From: G963422745 sp963422745
Lineage (GTDB): Bacteria > Actinomycetota > Acidimicrobiia > Acidimicrobiales > Aldehydirespiratoraceae
DNA: 64,000 nucleotides
NCBI GenBank assembly: GCA_963422745.1
Contig: OY730477.1
Location: forward strand, 1,984,001-2,048,000
Direction of reading: 5' to 3'
In this document: positions 1-8,255 of the stretch, piece after piece
Layout: each line of letters starts with the position of its first letter
Position numbering within the stretch: the stretch's first letter is position 1
The notes under the pieces: model-generated
What the model saw: the letters and a program-made list of their open reading frames with translations, nothing else
Told to the model about the DNA's origin: nothing
The model's database searches: none
Position numbers and translations under genes: made by a program

Positions 1-259
1 GTGTTGCCCCACCTGCCAAAGCCAGATCGTTGGCTTGTTGGATGGTAGGGCCGTCCATGACCGGATCCGAGAACGGCACCCCGATCTCCAACACGTCCGC
101 TCCTGCGGCTGCGGCTGCCAATAGCGTGGTTGGCCAGTCGTCACCGAGGCCCGCAGTGATGTAGGGGACCAACGACTTGCCGCCAGCTTCGCGCCGCGCC
201 AGCAGAACCTGATGAACTGTGGATGCCTCAAGTGTGGATGCATCTGGTACAGCGATCAT
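1..259 (-). CDS. trpA: Tryptophan synthase alpha subunit, N-terminal part (cut by window edge)
   Basis: Only about the first 86 codons are inside the window. The translation starts MIAVPDAST and runs through VLEIGVPFSDPVMDGPTIQ, the conserved (beta/alpha)8-barrel segment that carries the acid/base Glu and the Asp of the indole-glycerol-phosphate site. The enzyme cleaves indole-3-glycerol phosphate to indole, which tunnels to TrpB. The ATG overlaps the trpB stop by 4 bp (ATGA), so the two subunits are probably translationally coupled. It is the last trp gene seen of the minus-strand series; the C-terminal two thirds are not visible. Confidence 0.95.
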   Translation of the reverse strand, partial: MIAVPDASTLEASTVHQVLLARREAGGKSLVPYITAGLGDDWPTTLLAAAAAGADVLEIGVPFSDPVMDGPTIQQANDLALAGGAT

Positions 260-1446
260 GTCGGTGCGCCAGTTGAGTACTCATCGCCCATCTGCAACAC
301 ATCCATCATCTGAGCGACATCCTTGTCACCACGACCACTGAGGTTGACCAGCACCACCTTGTCGGCGAGTTCGCCGCGATTCTGGCTGATCCAGGCAATG
401 GCGTGCGCCGATTCCAGGGCTGGAATGATTCCCTCGGTTCGCGCAAGCAAGCCGAATGCCTCAATCACCTCAGCGTCGGAAACGGGTTCGTAACGGGCCC
501 TTTGGGTGGCGGCGAGGTGCGCGTGTTCTGGTCCGACTCCCGGATAGTCCAGACCTGCTGAGATCGACTCGGCTTCAAGCACCTGACCCCATTCATCCTG
601 CATCAGATAGGACTGAGACCCGTGCACTATTCCCGGCACAGCGCGGCCCACGGCAGCACCGCCTGCGGGTTCCACGCCTACAAGCTCAACTGATTCGTCG
701 TCAACGAACCCGCTGAATATGCCCGCAGCGTTGCTGCCGCCACCAACGCAAGCCGTCACAACGTCGGGTGAGGCACCGTCCAAAAGCGCGGCGCACTGCC
801 GGCGGGACTCTTCGCCTATCACCCGATGAAACTCTCGAACCATCCATGGATAAGGGTGCGGTCCCATAACCGAACCAAGGCAGTAGTGGGTGTCTGTGAC
901 CGCTGCCACCCAGTAACGCATGGCCTCATTGACCGCATCTTTCAAAGTGCGCGACCCTGATTCGGCCGCGCGGACCTCTGTGCCGAGAAGCCGCATCCGG
1001 AACACGTTGAGTTTCTGGCGTTCGATGTCCACGGTGCCCATGTAGACGATGCAGTCCATTCCGAACAGTGCAGCCGCAGTTGCGGTTGCCACGCCATGCT
1101 GACCGGCTCCGGTCTCGGCCACGAGGCGTGTCTTGCCCATCCGTTGGGCCAATAGAGCCTGGCCGAGCACGTTGTTGATCTTGTGGCTGCCAGTGTGGTT
1201 CAGGTCCTCGCGTTTTAGCAGCACCTGGCAACCAAATTCCGCGGAAAGGTTCGGGCATTTGGTAATCGGTGAGGGACGCCCAGCGTATGTTGCAAGGAGA
1301 TGGTCAAGCTCACCCCGGAAATCGGGATCGGTCCACGCTTCAATGAACGCCTCGGCTAGCTCCGTGCAGGCAGGCACCAGAGATTCCGGAACGTAGGTGC
1401 CACCGAACTCCCCGAAACGCCCATCAACTGGGTCGGTCATGGTCAT
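256..1446 (-). CDS. trpB: Tryptophan synthase beta subunit
   Basis: 396 residues, normal for the family. The PLP lysine lies in HTGSHKINN (about residue 89), followed by the ETGAGQHG loop and the phosphate-binding GGGSNA motif near residue 235. It joins indole and serine to make tryptophan in an alpha2beta2 complex with TrpA. The chosen ATG at 1446 overlaps the trpF stop (ATGA); a second in-frame ATG lies two codons later, so the exact start is uncertain by six bases. It sits between trpF and trpA in the usual order, and nothing in the sequence is abnormal. Confidence 0.97.
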   Translation of the reverse strand: MTMTDPVDGRFGEFGGTYVPESLVPACTELAEAFIEAWTDPDFRGELDHLLATYAGRPSPITKCPNLSAEFGCQVLLKREDLNHTGSHKINNVLGQALLAQRMGKTRLVAETGAGQHGVATATAAALFGMDCIVYMGTVDIERQKLNVFRMRLLGTEVRAAESGSRTLKDAVNEAMRYWVAAVTDTHYCLGSVMGPHPYPWMVREFHRVIGEESRRQCAALLDGASPDVVTACVGGGSNAAGIFSGFVDDESVELVGVEPAGGAAVGRAVPGIVHGSQSYLMQDEWGQVLEAESISAGLDYPGVGPEHAHLAATQRARYEPVSDAEVIEAFGLLARTEGIIPALESAHAIAWISQNRGELADKVVLVNLSGRGDKDVAQMMDVLQMGDEYSTGAPT

Positions 1447-2126
1447 GCGGGTAGGTCTCTTTCCCAGTCGTAGGGCGGCGTGACGGCATCGTTGCTATCG
1501 AAGCGTTGAGCAGTCTGACCTTCACCGGACTCCTTCACGATCTCGATGAATCTACGAAGCTTGAGCGGATCTTTGATGCCAGGAGCGGATTCCACTCCGC
1601 TTGACACATCCACACCCCACGGCTTCACCCTGGCGATGGCTTCGAGCACGTTGTCGGCGTTCAGACCCCCTGCAAGAAGAAGGCGGTGCCCGGCGAGGGG
1701 TGCGTCCTCAGCCAGGCTCCAGTCGAACACGGCGCCGCTGCCGGGTGTGGCGGAGTCCACCAAGATCACCGCGGCACGATAAGCGGCGAGTTTGGACAGG
1801 CCTGGGTGACCGGCCGGGAAAGCCTTGATTACGGTCGGCACCCGGCCGGAGACTTCCCTGGTGTGCTTGGCGGTTTCCTCTCCGTGCAGTTGGGCCGCCC
1901 CCAGACCGGCACGGTTGACGATCTCGACAACCCGGTCGGGAAGCTCATCGCGAAACACGCCGACCGTTAACACATTCGAAGGAATCCCACTTACTATGTC
2001 TCGGGCACGACCGATAGCGATCTGGCGACTGCTCGGTGCGAAAACGAAACCGAGTGCGTCAGCTCCGAGCGCCACAGACAGCAATGCGTCGTTTTCGCGA
2101 GTGATCCCACAGATCTTGACGAACAT
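1443..2126 (-). CDS. trpF: Phosphoribosylanthranilate isomerase
   Basis: 227 residues. It starts MFVKICGITRENDALL, the conserved first strand with the catalytic Cys of TrpF, and continues with ALGFVFAPSSRQ and the C-terminal phosphate-binding part LLAGGLNADNV and GVDVSSGVES. It performs the Amadori rearrangement of phosphoribosylanthranilate, the step before TrpC. The protein is a monofunctional TrpF of about normal length with a short extra C-terminal tail ending near YDWERDLPA. The gene starts 11 bp after trpC and overlaps trpB by 4 bp. Confidence 0.96.
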   Translation of the reverse strand: MFVKICGITRENDALLSVALGADALGFVFAPSSRQIAIGRARDIVSGIPSNVLTVGVFRDELPDRVVEIVNRAGLGAAQLHGEETAKHTREVSGRVPTVIKAFPAGHPGLSKLAAYRAAVILVDSATPGSGAVFDWSLAEDAPLAGHRLLLAGGLNADNVLEAIARVKPWGVDVSSGVESAPGIKDPLKLRRFIEIVKESGEGQTAQRFDSNDAVTPPYDWERDLPA

Positions 2127-2137
2127 CGCCTTGAACG

Positions 2138-2914
2138 CTAGCGGCCTCGTAGGCTCTGAACGTGTCGGGTCGGGTCATCGGCACGGATAAGGCTCTCCCC
2201 CACCAAGATGGCTTGGTAACCGGCATCAACCAGTATCTGGGCGTCGGTGTGGTCTATGACGCCGGACTCCGCCACTCTGATCACCCCTTCGGGTATCAAC
2301 GGCGCGATTCGCTGCGCCCGGTTCCGGTCCACTTCGAAAGTCACGAGATCTCGCTGGTTGACACCCACCATGTCGGCGTCTGCCGCCAAGGCACGTTCCA
2401 GTTCCGCTTCGTCGTGGATTTCGACCAGAGCGTCCAACCCAACGTGGCGGGCAAGTCCGACAAAATCCCGCAGTTCGAAATCATCGAGAGCCGCCACGAT
2501 TAGCAGCACACAATCCGCACCCATCAGACGGGTGTTGATTACGTCGCGGGCGTCAACGGTGAAGTCCTTGCGCAGAACCGGTAACGAAACCGAACGACGC
2601 GCGGCGGCGAGGTCTGCTGCGGACCCGCCGAAGAATTCATAGTCGGTGAGCACCGACAAACAAGAAGCTCCGCCAGCTTCGTAACGCTGAGCCAGTCTGG
2701 CCGGATCAAGATCAACATCAAGGTCGCCTTTCGACGGGGAGCGGCGCTTGAGCTCTGCTATCACCGCGGGGGGCGTGGCTGTAACGAGAGCGTCGCGAAA
2801 GGCTCGCAGCTCACCCGCATCGGCCACCTCATCAAGCAGCGCATCCACCGAACGGGTATCGGCAGCACAGCGGGCCCGATGAGCGGCGAGGATGCGGTCC
2901 AGGTAAGTCCTCAG
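2138..2914 (-). CDS. trpC: Indole-3-glycerol phosphate synthase, probable CTG start
   Basis: The first ATG (2848) gives a protein lacking the normal N-terminus. Reading further upstream in frame gives TYLDRILAAHRARC, the typical first helix of TrpC, with no ATG, GTG or TTG at its head. The most consistent start is CTG at 2914, which overlaps the preceding stop as CTGA, like the ATGA/GTGA junctions elsewhere in this cluster. A purine-rich AAGGGA lies about 9 nt upstream on the minus strand. This gives about 258 residues, a normal length. Family motifs seen are AELKRRSPSKG, LRKDFTVD and VAESGV. It closes the indole ring. GTG at 2851 or ATG at 2848 remain alternative starts. Confidence 0.9.
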   Translation of the reverse strand: MRTYLDRILAAHRARCAADTRSVDALLDEVADAGELRAFRDALVTATPPAVIAELKRRSPSKGDLDVDLDPARLAQRYEAGGASCLSVLTDYEFFGGSAADLAAARRSVSLPVLRKDFTVDARDVINTRLMGADCVLLIVAALDDFELRDFVGLARHVGLDALVEIHDEAELERALAADADMVGVNQRDLVTFEVDRNRAQRIAPLIPEGVIRVAESGVIDHTDAQILVDAGYQAILVGESLIRADDPTRHVQSLRGR

Positions 2915-3222
2915 AGATCGATTCCCTTCGCCGCTGCCGGGGTCAGCGCGATCAACTCAACTTTGCCGTTGATCATGTCGCCGAGGGCCCCCATAAGGTT
3001 CTTCATTGCATCCGAACCTGCATGCAACGCCACCGCGTCGGAGTCAGTGTAAACTTCGTAGATGTAGGCGGTGTTGGTTTCGATGTCACCCCAACTGAGG
3101 ATGTACAGCTCGGTGCCGCGCTCTTCGCGCACCGCTGTGAACATTAATTCCATGGCGGCATCAAAGTCCTTCTTAGCTTCCGGCTTGATCGGGACTATGG
3201 CCAGCAGAGCAGTCTTTGTCAT
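2911..3222 (-). CDS. ABM-fold (antibiotic biosynthesis monooxygenase / YgiN-like) protein
   Basis: 103 residues from ATG 3222; longer in-frame extensions upstream look non-coding. The pattern IVPIKPEAKKDFDAAM...EERGTELYILSW...YIYEVYTDSDAVALH...MINGKVEL is typical of the dimeric ferredoxin-like ABM fold (quinol monooxygenase YgiN type). Such proteins often act on quinones or small aromatics, but the substrate here cannot be read from sequence. It lies immediately upstream of trpC, whose presumed CTG start overlaps its stop, so it is translated within the his/trp unit. A role in tryptophan metabolism is not shown. Confidence 0.75.
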   Translation of the reverse strand: MTKTALLAIVPIKPEAKKDFDAAMELMFTAVREERGTELYILSWGDIETNTAYIYEVYTDSDAVALHAGSDAMKNLMGALGDMINGKVELIALTPAAAKGIDL

Positions 3223-3297
3223 GGTGGCGATGCTAAGGCCCCAGGCGCGGCGCCGGTAGCCGGGGTTCGGTTTCGTTGCGCGACCTGTCCGCAATTG

Positions 3298-3996
3298 TCA
3301 CGAATCGAAGCTTCTGCGATCCTGTCGGCGTCGGGTATCAAGGGGCTGGCGATGGCGGTCGGCACGCCGTGAAGCCGCCAGGGCCATTAGCGATGCGGCC
3401 AAGAACAGTGCCGCTGACAAACACAGCGTCACCACTCCGATGACCATGAAACCCTCCACATCGGTAAGCGCGCCCAGCACCACGACCACCCATCCAAAAA
3501 CGAGTGTGCCGGGGGCCGACATCACCAACCATCCGGGGCCTGGCGATGTTTCAGTGGTCTCGGCTTCTGCATCGTCGTCAAAGTCGTCCTCGTCGAAGTC
3601 ATCCCCGTTGAATCGGTCGGTTTCGAACGGATCGGCCGCCGCGAAACGATGTTCACCCGCACCGTTGGGGTCTGACCGTCGGCCGTCGGCGGCCTCACCC
3701 CCCGTTGAAGCGGTGCGAACGCGAAGTTCTCGGTCATATGCCGATCGCCGCTTGGGGTTGCCGAGCGTTTCCCAGGCTGCGTTGATGGCTCGCATTCGTG
3801 ATCCTGCGGAGTCTTGGCCGGTGCTCAAAGATCCGTGCATGTCCGGATGAGCACTGCGCGCAAGATACAGGTAGCGCTTTCGGATCTCGTCGGTGGACGC
3901 GTCAGGTGCCACGCCGAGAGTTTCGTAGTGGCCAGTCTCGGATTCCACGACGGGATCGTAGTGCGGCGGTTGCACACAGTACGTCAAAACGAGCAA
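3298..3996 (-). CDS. J-domain protein with C-terminal membrane hairpin
   Basis: The N-terminal part is a J domain (HYETLGVAPDASTDEIRKRY, then the HPD motif in ARSAHPDMHG, then INAAWETLGNPKRRSAYD). An acidic low-complexity linker rich in D/E follows. Two hydrophobic segments come next (TLVFGWVVVVLGALTDV and VIGVVTLCLSAALFLAASLMAL), then a basic tail. It probably recruits DnaK/Hsp70 at the membrane through the HPD loop; the client is unknown. The start is uncertain: the longest frame begins with TTG at 3996 inside the first unit of the upstream repeat array, and GTG at 3948 fits the domain better. It lies in line with ygfZ and the ABM gene. Confidence 0.75.
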   Translation of the reverse strand: MLVLTYCVQPPHYDPVVESETGHYETLGVAPDASTDEIRKRYLYLARSAHPDMHGSLSTGQDSAGSRMRAINAAWETLGNPKRRSAYDRELRVRTASTGGEAADGRRSDPNGAGEHRFAAADPFETDRFNGDDFDEDDFDDDAEAETTETSPGPGWLVMSAPGTLVFGWVVVVLGALTDVEGFMVIGVVTLCLSAALFLAASLMALAASRRADRHRQPLDTRRRQDRRSFDS

Positions 3997-4264
3997 CTGC
4001 AGTAGCTATTCGGCGGTAATGATGATCGAAGCAGGCAGCGTTTCAGGATCCGGTCGGCTCAACAATGGTTGCGGGGACCTCGAGTAACTGCAGTAGCTGT
4101 TCGGCGGTAATGATGATCGAAGCAGGCAGCGTTTCAGGATCCGGTCGGCTCAACAATGGTTGCGGGGACCTCGAGTAACTGCAGTAGCTGTTCGGCGGTA
4201 ATGATGATCGAAGCAGGCAGCGTTTCAGGATCCGGTCGGCTCAACAATGGTTGCGGGGACCTCG
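3992..4264. repeat. Three tandem 91-bp units containing the 3' end of ygfZ
   Basis: Units at 3992-4082, 4083-4173 and 4174-4264. The last two are identical and the first differs at about two positions. The unit on the gene side holds the final dozen codons and stop of ygfZ plus about 50 bp of downstream DNA, so two extra copies of the YgfZ C-terminus lie downstream of the gene. There is no repeat/spacer substructure; this is a pure tandem duplication. The outer copy reaches the presumed start of the J-domain gene. Confidence 0.95.
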
Positions 4265-4956
4265 CCGAGCAGTACCTTGGCCCCGACGTTCGCCGAGCGC
4301 TTCAACGGAGCCAGAGCGAACTCAGCCGCGGCGGAGGTTACCCGGCCGATCGGTACACCCTCAAAGCCCACCTCGGCTCCGAGTTCAACGACAGTGTCGG
4401 CTCGCAACACCCGCACGGGTCTGGGAACGTTGCTGCCACGACTGTCGATTCTCGCCACCAACTCCTGGCCGGTGTAACAGCCTTTGCTGAAGCTCACGGC
4501 CAGATTGATCATGCGGGTGCCACACTCCGCGGGAATCGTTCGCTCGGTGATCTCTGCTCCCATCCGCGGCAGCAGAGCCCGGATCCTTTGGCGCTCGTCG
4601 GATGGATCGTCAATCCCGGGCCATGTCGGCGGATCGGCAATAGCGTCGTCGGTCACCTCAAAGTGCACCTTGGTTCGAAGTTGGAATCTCCGCAGGCGGG
4701 CCAGCACAGTATCGGCGTGGCCAGCGTCAACGTCTGTTAGGAACTCCTGAGCCGAGATCCGTTGAATGCGTAACAGCGCCAGCATCTTGCCTGTGGGTTG
4801 CAACAGCAAAGACCATGCGGTGTCGCCTTTGGTGATGGCCGCAACATCCTGGGACAATTGACCCTGCAGGTATTGCTCGGCTTCGGGACCCCAGATACGG
4901 ATCGTGTCGCGGATTGTGATCGGCTGCCGGGCCGACAATCCCGATCCGATCGTCAC
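4225..4956 (-). CDS. ygfZ: YgfZ/GcvT-domain folate-binding protein
   Basis: 243 residues. The family signature KGCYTGQELVARI is present near residue 160, with the conserved Cys of the K-G-C-Y-x-G-Q-E motif. YgfZ proteins bind tetrahydrofolate and help maintain or repair certain Fe-S enzymes such as MiaB and LipA-type radical-SAM proteins; that role is known for the family, not shown here. The start is GTG at 4956, overlapping the trpE stop as GTGA. Its 3' end is the seed of the 91-bp array downstream. Confidence 0.88.
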   Translation of the reverse strand: MTIGSGLSARQPITIRDTIRIWGPEAEQYLQGQLSQDVAAITKGDTAWSLLLQPTGKMLALLRIQRISAQEFLTDVDAGHADTVLARLRRFQLRTKVHFEVTDDAIADPPTWPGIDDPSDERQRIRALLPRMGAEITERTIPAECGTRMINLAVSFSKGCYTGQELVARIDSRGSNVPRPVRVLRADTVVELGAEVGFEGVPIGRVTSAAAEFALAPLKRSANVGAKVLLGEVPATIVEPTGS

Positions 4957-6494
4957 GGTGCAACCTTTGGCGTTCGATAACCCTGCTCGGAGCGCCGCGT
5001 CGCGGTCATTCGCCTAGCTGCGGGTACGGCTGAAAGCAAAGCCCGCGCCTTGTTCTGGCATTCAAGGTACTCATCGGCCGCTACTGAGTCGGCGACCACA
5101 CCCGCCCCGGCTTGCACCGATGCGCGATTGCCGTTTACCAGCATGGTTCGGATCACGATGGCGGTGTCGATGTTGCCCGAGAAATCGAGATAGCCGAAAA
5201 CTCCGCCGTAAGGGCCGCGTTTGACCGTCTCAAGTTCATCGATGATCTCCATTGCCCGTACCTTGGGAGCTCCGCTGAGGGTGCCCGCCGGGATAGTAGC
5301 CCGCAGCACATCGATCGGGGTGCGACGCTGTGCCAGACGTCCCGACACCTGCGAGGTGAGATGCATGACATGGCTGTAACGCTCAAGCGTCATCATCTCG
5401 TCGACGACGAGACTCCCGAACTCAACAACTCTGCCCACGTCGTTGCGGGCCAAATCAACCAACATCACATGTTCGGCAAGTTCCTTGGGATGTTCAACGA
5501 GTTCGGCGCCAAGACGACGGTCTGACTCGGGGGTGGCACCGCGCTTGCGGGTCCCGGCAATCGGTCGCGATATCACCCGGTTGTCGAGAAGTTGCACCAT
5601 CGGCTCGGGCGAACCGCCTACCACCTCAAGATCGCCGTGGCGCATGAAGTACATGTAGGGGCTCGGGTTGACCTGTCGCAGGACCCGGTACAGGTCGTAG
5701 GCCGCAGCATCCAGATCAAGATCGAATCGTTGCGAAAGCACAACCTGGTACACGTCGCCAGCGAGGATGTACTCACGGGCGGCTTCCACCGCGGCGCAGT
5801 AGCTTGCCTTGCTCAGCGACGAGGTCACCTCCGGTAGCGAATCGTTGGGATCTGGCGGGCTCATCAGCGGTTCTGCCAGAGCTTGGGTCCCGTCGTCGGC
5901 GAATCGCCGAAGTTGTTCGATGGCGCGGTCGTAGCGGGTATCAAGATCGTCAAGGTCGGCATTTGCAGGGACGAAAATGTTGGTGATCAGAAGCACCCGC
6001 TGACGCCAATGGTCATAGACGGCTAATTCACCGATCATTGACATGATCGCGTCGGGGAAGCCGAGGTCATCGGGGGGAACGTCGGGTAGACGCTCTACTT
6101 CACGAACGACGTCATAACCGAGGTATCCCATTAGTCCCCCATGTAACGGGGGTAGGCCATCAATTTCCGGCGCCCGGTAATGGGCCAGGAGCACCTCCAG
6201 TGCAGCCAGGATTCCTTGGTTCGTAGGGATTGCGATACCGAGGTCTCCGGTGATCGTCAGTTGGTCGGCTCGAGCCACGATCGTTGCTTGCGGTTTTCGG
6301 CCTATGAATGACCAGCGGCTCCACCGGTCGCCTTTGTCGACGGATTCGAGCAGGAATCCATCGGCTCCGCCGACCGTCCTGGTGAATGCCGCTACCGGAG
6401 TGGTGAGATCGGCCAATACCTCCGTCCATACGGGAACCACTGTGTGGGCGCGGGCGAGCGCCCCGAACTGTTCACGAGAAGGATGTACTCGCAT
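4953..6494 (-). CDS. trpE: Anthranilate synthase component I
   Basis: 513 residues from ATG 6494; upstream in-frame residues fall inside hisI and are not used. The N-terminal domain carries FLLESVDKGDRWSRWSF, including the LLES element of the tryptophan feedback site. The C-terminal chorismate-binding domain has SRPIAGTRKRG, AGTLSGAPKVRAMEII and the YGGVFGYLDFSG region. It converts chorismate plus ammonia to anthranilate with a separate TrpG, not encoded in this window. The start lies one base after the hisI stop and the stop overlaps ygfZ, so it sits in the middle of a tightly packed unit and apart from trpC-F-B-A. Confidence 0.96.
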   Translation of the reverse strand: MRVHPSREQFGALARAHTVVPVWTEVLADLTTPVAAFTRTVGGADGFLLESVDKGDRWSRWSFIGRKPQATIVARADQLTITGDLGIAIPTNQGILAALEVLLAHYRAPEIDGLPPLHGGLMGYLGYDVVREVERLPDVPPDDLGFPDAIMSMIGELAVYDHWRQRVLLITNIFVPANADLDDLDTRYDRAIEQLRRFADDGTQALAEPLMSPPDPNDSLPEVTSSLSKASYCAAVEAAREYILAGDVYQVVLSQRFDLDLDAAAYDLYRVLRQVNPSPYMYFMRHGDLEVVGGSPEPMVQLLDNRVISRPIAGTRKRGATPESDRRLGAELVEHPKELAEHVMLVDLARNDVGRVVEFGSLVVDEMMTLERYSHVMHLTSQVSGRLAQRRTPIDVLRATIPAGTLSGAPKVRAMEIIDELETVKRGPYGGVFGYLDFSGNIDTAIVIRTMLVNGNRASVQAGAGVVADSVAADEYLECQNKARALLSAVPAARRMTATRRSEQGYRTPKVAP

Positions 6495-6495
6495 C

Positions 6496-6918
6496 TTAAG
6501 CGAACCGCAGGGTCTCGGGATCGACGACAACCCGGTAATAGCAACTCGGTCGGGTACGCCCCGATGCGTCGGTGGTGTGACACACACCGCCGCCGAGCTT
6601 GCGCACCCTATACAACAGGCTGTTCTGCTCGCAGTTCACTGCCACTTCCATTACTTCCAAGGCATCGCCTGAGGTGGCACCCTTGCGCCAAAGCTGCCCT
6701 CTCGAGGTGGAATACAGCACCGCGAAACCGCTGGCGAGTGTTTCACGATAGGCCTGCTCGTTTGCGTATCCGACGAACAGCACCACGTCGGAGTCAGCAT
6801 CCTGCAACACAACGGGGACCACCCGGTGCGCACTTTGACCGATCCTTACTACCTTGTCGAAGTCGATCCGGACCTTGTGTCCCTCTTCGAGTTCGAGCGG
6901 TTCGGATTTGCCGTTCAC
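6496..6918 (-). CDS. hisI: Phosphoribosyl-AMP cyclohydrolase
   Basis: About 140 residues from GTG 6918 (TTG at 6924 is an alternative). Motifs are VVLQDADSDVVLFVGYANE, STSRGQLWRKGATSG and the metal-ligand C-terminal segments VNCEQNSLLYRV, VCHTT and SCYYR. It hydrolyses PR-AMP, the third step of histidine synthesis; no HisE domain is fused. The first codons lie inside unit 1 of a four-unit repeat array, so the array's other units carry copies of the hisI 5' end. The stop is one base before trpE. Confidence 0.92.
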   Translation of the reverse strand: MNGKSEPLELEEGHKVRIDFDKVVRIGQSAHRVVPVVLQDADSDVVLFVGYANEQAYRETLASGFAVLYSTSRGQLWRKGATSGDALEVMEVAVNCEQNSLLYRVRKLGGGVCHTTDASGRTRPSCYYRVVVDPETLRFA

Positions 6919-7279
6919 CCCCAAAAGCCTAGGAGCGGTCCCGATAGCCGCGTTCAGAGATGCCGTGTGTGGGCTTTGCGTCCCTCTTCGAGTTCGAGCG
7001 GTTCGGATTTGCCGTTCACCCCCAAAAGCCTAGGAGCGGTCCCGATAGCCGCGTTCAGAGATGCCGTGTGTGGGCTTTGTGTCCCTCTTGGAGTTCGAGC
7101 GGTTCGGGATTGCCGTTCACTCGTGCAAGCCTAGGAGCGGTCCCCGATGGGCCGCGTTCAGAGATGCCGTGTGTGGGCTTTGTGTCCCTCTTGGAGTTCG
7201 GGTGGTTCGGGATTGCCGTTCACTCGTGCAAGCCTAGGAGCGGTCCCGATGGGCCGCGTTCAGAGATGCCGTGTGTGGA
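6879..7279. repeat. Four tandem ~101-103-bp units carrying the hisI 5' end
   Basis: Units begin at 6879, 6980, 7081 and 7184, with periods of 101, 101 and 103 bp. Units 1-2 and units 3-4 form two subtypes that differ mainly in a central dozen bases and a few substitutions. Unit 1 overlaps the first codons of hisI, so the GTG and the following dozen codons are repeated three more times upstream. Together with the following array it fills the groES-like/hisI spacer. Confidence 0.95.
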
Positions 7280-7305
7280 CCTTGGAAGTTGGATCGGCTC
7301 CGTGG

Positions 7306-7409
7306 GGGTCGAGACACCGCCGTTTGGGTGGCTCACAGATACCGGTTGAACAGCGCACATTGGCCGGGTTCAGGGTCGAGACACCGCCGTTTGGGTGGCT
7401 CACAGATAC
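7306..7409. repeat. 37-bp direct repeat pair with 30-bp interval at the groES-like 3' end
   Basis: Identical 37-mers at 7306-7342 and 7373-7409 (core GACACCGCCGTTTGGGTGGC) are separated by 30 bp, period 67. The copy at 7373 contains the stop codon of the GroES-like gene (7400-7402). Homology continues a few bases past the 37-mer with a 3-nt indel. Confidence 0.92.
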
Positions 7410-7720
7410 AGACCGGTTGATCCCTCATCAAGGCGTTGCGCAGCCACGGCATGAACGTCGCGTTCTCGAAGAATGATGTAGTCGGTGCCCCGTACCTCTA
7501 CCTCGTAGCGATCCTCGGGATTGAACAGGACCTGATCCCCGGTTTCCATGTTGCGTACGTTGGGTCCCGCGGCGACCACCTCGGCCCACGCAAGTCGTTT
7601 GCCTACCTGTGCCGTTGCGGGTATAAGGATGCCCCCGGAGCTGCGCCGTTCCCCTTCGGCGTCGCCGAGTTTGACCAACACACGGTCGTTGAGCATCTTC
7701 ACGGGAAGGCGATCGTCCAC
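7400..7720 (-). CDS. GroES-family co-chaperonin-like protein
   Basis: About 106 residues if started at GTG 7720; the ORF stays open upstream into a repeat array, which I take as non-coding. The GroES beta-barrel pattern is clear: MLNDRVLVKL, a mobile-loop-like GERRSSGGILIPATAQ, then AEVVAAGPNVRN, GDQVLFNPED and YIILRERDVHAV. It is a small GroES-fold protein that may cap a GroEL-type ring or be a divergent paralogue; no groEL is present here. Its place between hisF and hisI in the his/trp unit is unusual. Both flanks are built from repeats, and the start codon is uncertain. Confidence 0.75.
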   Translation of the reverse strand: MDDRLPVKMLNDRVLVKLGDAEGERRSSGGILIPATAQVGKRLAWAEVVAAGPNVRNMETGDQVLFNPEDRYEVEVRGTDYIILRERDVHAVAAQRLDEGSTGLYL

Positions 7721-7852
7721 AGACAATGAACGGGTCCCATTCCTAGTGTCGTTGTGGGCCACGGCACCAACGCTATCTGCTTGAGTGGCACTTATGGTGT
7801 TGTTAGAAGACCTGACCAATCCACGGTCGTTCATCGACCTGCAATACCCCCA

Positions 7853-8158
7853 AGATCTTGATTCCACCGAATCTTGCTCGATGCCGACATGCTCTCGCAT
7901 ATGAACACGTGTTTGGGTACCCGCCTCACCCGGGGAATCTTGCTCGATGCCGACCGTGGTATCAGTCGGGCGGTGTTGCACGGCTACCCGTCACTCCCCG
8001 GGGAATCTTGCTTGATGCCGACCGTGGTATCAGTCGGGCGGTGTTGCACGGCTACCCGTCACTCCCCGGGGAATCTTGCTTGATGCCGACCGTGGTATCA
8101 GTCGGGCGGTGTTGCACGGCTACCCGTCACTCCCCGGGGAATCTTGCTCGATGCCGAC
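7853..8158. repeat. Five-repeat array, 36-37-bp repeats with 30-31-bp intervals
   Basis: Repeats end in ATGCCGAC at 7888, 7954, 8022, 8090 and 8158; the invariant core is GAATCTTGCT(C/T)GATGCCGAC. Periods are 66, 68, 68 and 68. The first interval (7889-7918) is unique, and the other three 31-mers are identical to one another. The outermost repeat on the groES side is degenerate over its first third. With the short duplication at 8215-8248 it accounts for most of the 7721-8255 gap between the GroES-like gene and hisF; no other gene is seen there. Confidence 0.93.
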
Positions 8159-8214
8159 ACTGCTATCTAGCCATGGTGATTCGCTACAAGCAACCGGTTG
8201 GCGTCGTACCAATA

Positions 8215-8248
8215 CCTGGCGATCTGATAGTCCTGGCGATCTGATAGT
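8215..8248. repeat. 17-bp tandem duplication just downstream of hisF
   Basis: CCTGGCGATCTGATAGT occurs at 8215-8231 and again at 8232-8248, eight bases beyond the hisF stop codon. It is one of several 13-23-bp duplications that sit at or next to gene ends in this window. Confidence 0.9.
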
Positions 8249-8255
8249 CCTTGGA

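Noticed and set aside
3992..4264. Insertion sequence or MITE as source of the intergenic repeats
   Set aside because: No transposase, no terminal inverted repeats and no shared sequence between arrays; each unit matches only its own locus.
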